From: Deltaproteobacteria bacterium HGW-Deltaproteobacteria-4
Lineage (GTDB): Bacteria > Desulfobacterota > Desulfuromonadia > Desulfuromonadales > UBA2197
Length of the DNA stretch: 52,234 bases
Assembly: GCA_002841765.1 (NCBI GenBank)
Contig: PHAV01000019.1
Coordinates: forward strand, 1-52,234
Direction: 5' to 3'
The notes beneath the pieces were generated by a model that was given only the letters and a program-made list of their open reading frames with translations, was not told the origin of the DNA and made no database searches. Position 1 is the stretch's first letter. The number at the start of each line of letters is the position of its first letter. This document shows positions 52,138 to 52,234 of the stretch, piece by piece. The position numbers were made by a program, and so were the translations under genes.

Positions 52138-52234
52138 GAGGGTGTAAAAAACTTTGTGTAAATGGTCATCGTCGGTTACAACCCGTAACCACTGGAGGAA
52201 CCGATGGCCATACCGAAAGACGTGCTCGACTGCC
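52138..52234 (+). mobile_element. Left end of an IS256-like insertion sequence (truncated by the window)
   Basis: GAGGGTGTAAAAAACTTTGT beginning at 52138 resembles an IS256-family terminal inverted repeat. About 65 bases later a Shine-Dalgarno (GGAGG) precedes an ATG whose first residues match IS256 transposases. It lies just beyond the mgtC terminator. The rest lies outside the window. Confidence 0.65.
52204..52234 (+). CDS. Transposase N-terminus (partial, IS256 family)
   Basis: The frame starts at ATG 52204 with GGAGG 5 bases upstream and reads MAIPKDVLDC before the window ends. This opening resembles IS256-family mutator transposases (MAIPK-x-x-LD). Only ten codons are visible, so the family call depends mainly on the terminal-repeat context and remains tentative. 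Confidence 0.55.
   Translation, partial: MAIPKDVLDC

Overview
The window reads as a chromosomal segment of a Gram-negative, probably anaerobic bacterium of the Desulfuromonadales/Geobacter type (Desulfobacterota, formerly Deltaproteobacteria). This is an inference from gene content: a PurS-PurL fusion, a 4Fe-4S-type PurF, a slipin/NfeD pair, a gap-pgk-tpiA-secG-tRNA-Leu block, a Lon-related protease beside M16 peptidases, and many lipoproteins and outer-envelope proteins. Nearly all of it is ordinary core genome with moderate-to-high G+C, canonical Shine-Dalgarno sequences and clear intrinsic terminators. No rRNA, CRISPR array, prophage or complete IS element is visible.

Layout. Bases 1-4133 (minus strand): the chaperone htpG with its own terminator, then a small GNAT acetyltransferase / flavodoxin-fold reductase / lipoprotein operon. 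A zinc alcohol dehydrogenase (4311-5372, plus) diverges from it. Next come slipin and NfeD (membrane quality control) and a 776-residue exported repeat protein of unknown function with dozens of W/F/L-P-L/F-Y/W motifs (7677-10007, minus). A plus-strand block of unlinked genes follows (10303-13595): radical SAM, rhomboid protease, YbaK-like deacylase and sirtuin-like protein, with a REP-like palindrome pair between two of them.

Bases 13660-30195 are almost all minus strand: MscS channel, TPR lipoprotein, PfkB kinase, MTA phosphorylase-like enzyme, rlmN, ndk, sfsA, pyrE, purF, asd, purQ, the PurS-PurL fusion, an MBL-fold hydrolase and a sensor kinase. This is mainly nucleotide metabolism, with aspartate-family amino-acid synthesis and RNA modification. 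Bases 30462-34082 (plus) hold the lower-glycolysis operon gap-pgk-tpiA, then secG and a tRNA-Leu(GAG) with a strong sigma70 promoter.

Bases 34083-37363 are accessory-looking: a structured gap with an unidentified reading-frame remnant, then a DNRLRE-type lipoprotein, a DUF2950 protein and a DUF3300 protein, all secreted and on the minus strand. Diverging from these is a compact plus-strand operon (37588-40251): a Cys-rich exported peptide, an OB-fold-like periplasmic protein, a MacB/FtsX-type permease and a LolD-type ATPase. It looks like an export or envelope-transport system of unknown substrate and is one of the two best candidates for an undescribed system, the other being the repeat protein. 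Bases 40409-52060 return to conserved genes: LpxH-like hydrolase, YihY membrane protein, YtxH and DUF948 proteins, a catalytic/non-catalytic M16 peptidase pair, a Lon-related protease, typA, a VanZ-like protein and an MgtC-like protein. The window ends inside the left end of an IS256-like insertion sequence.
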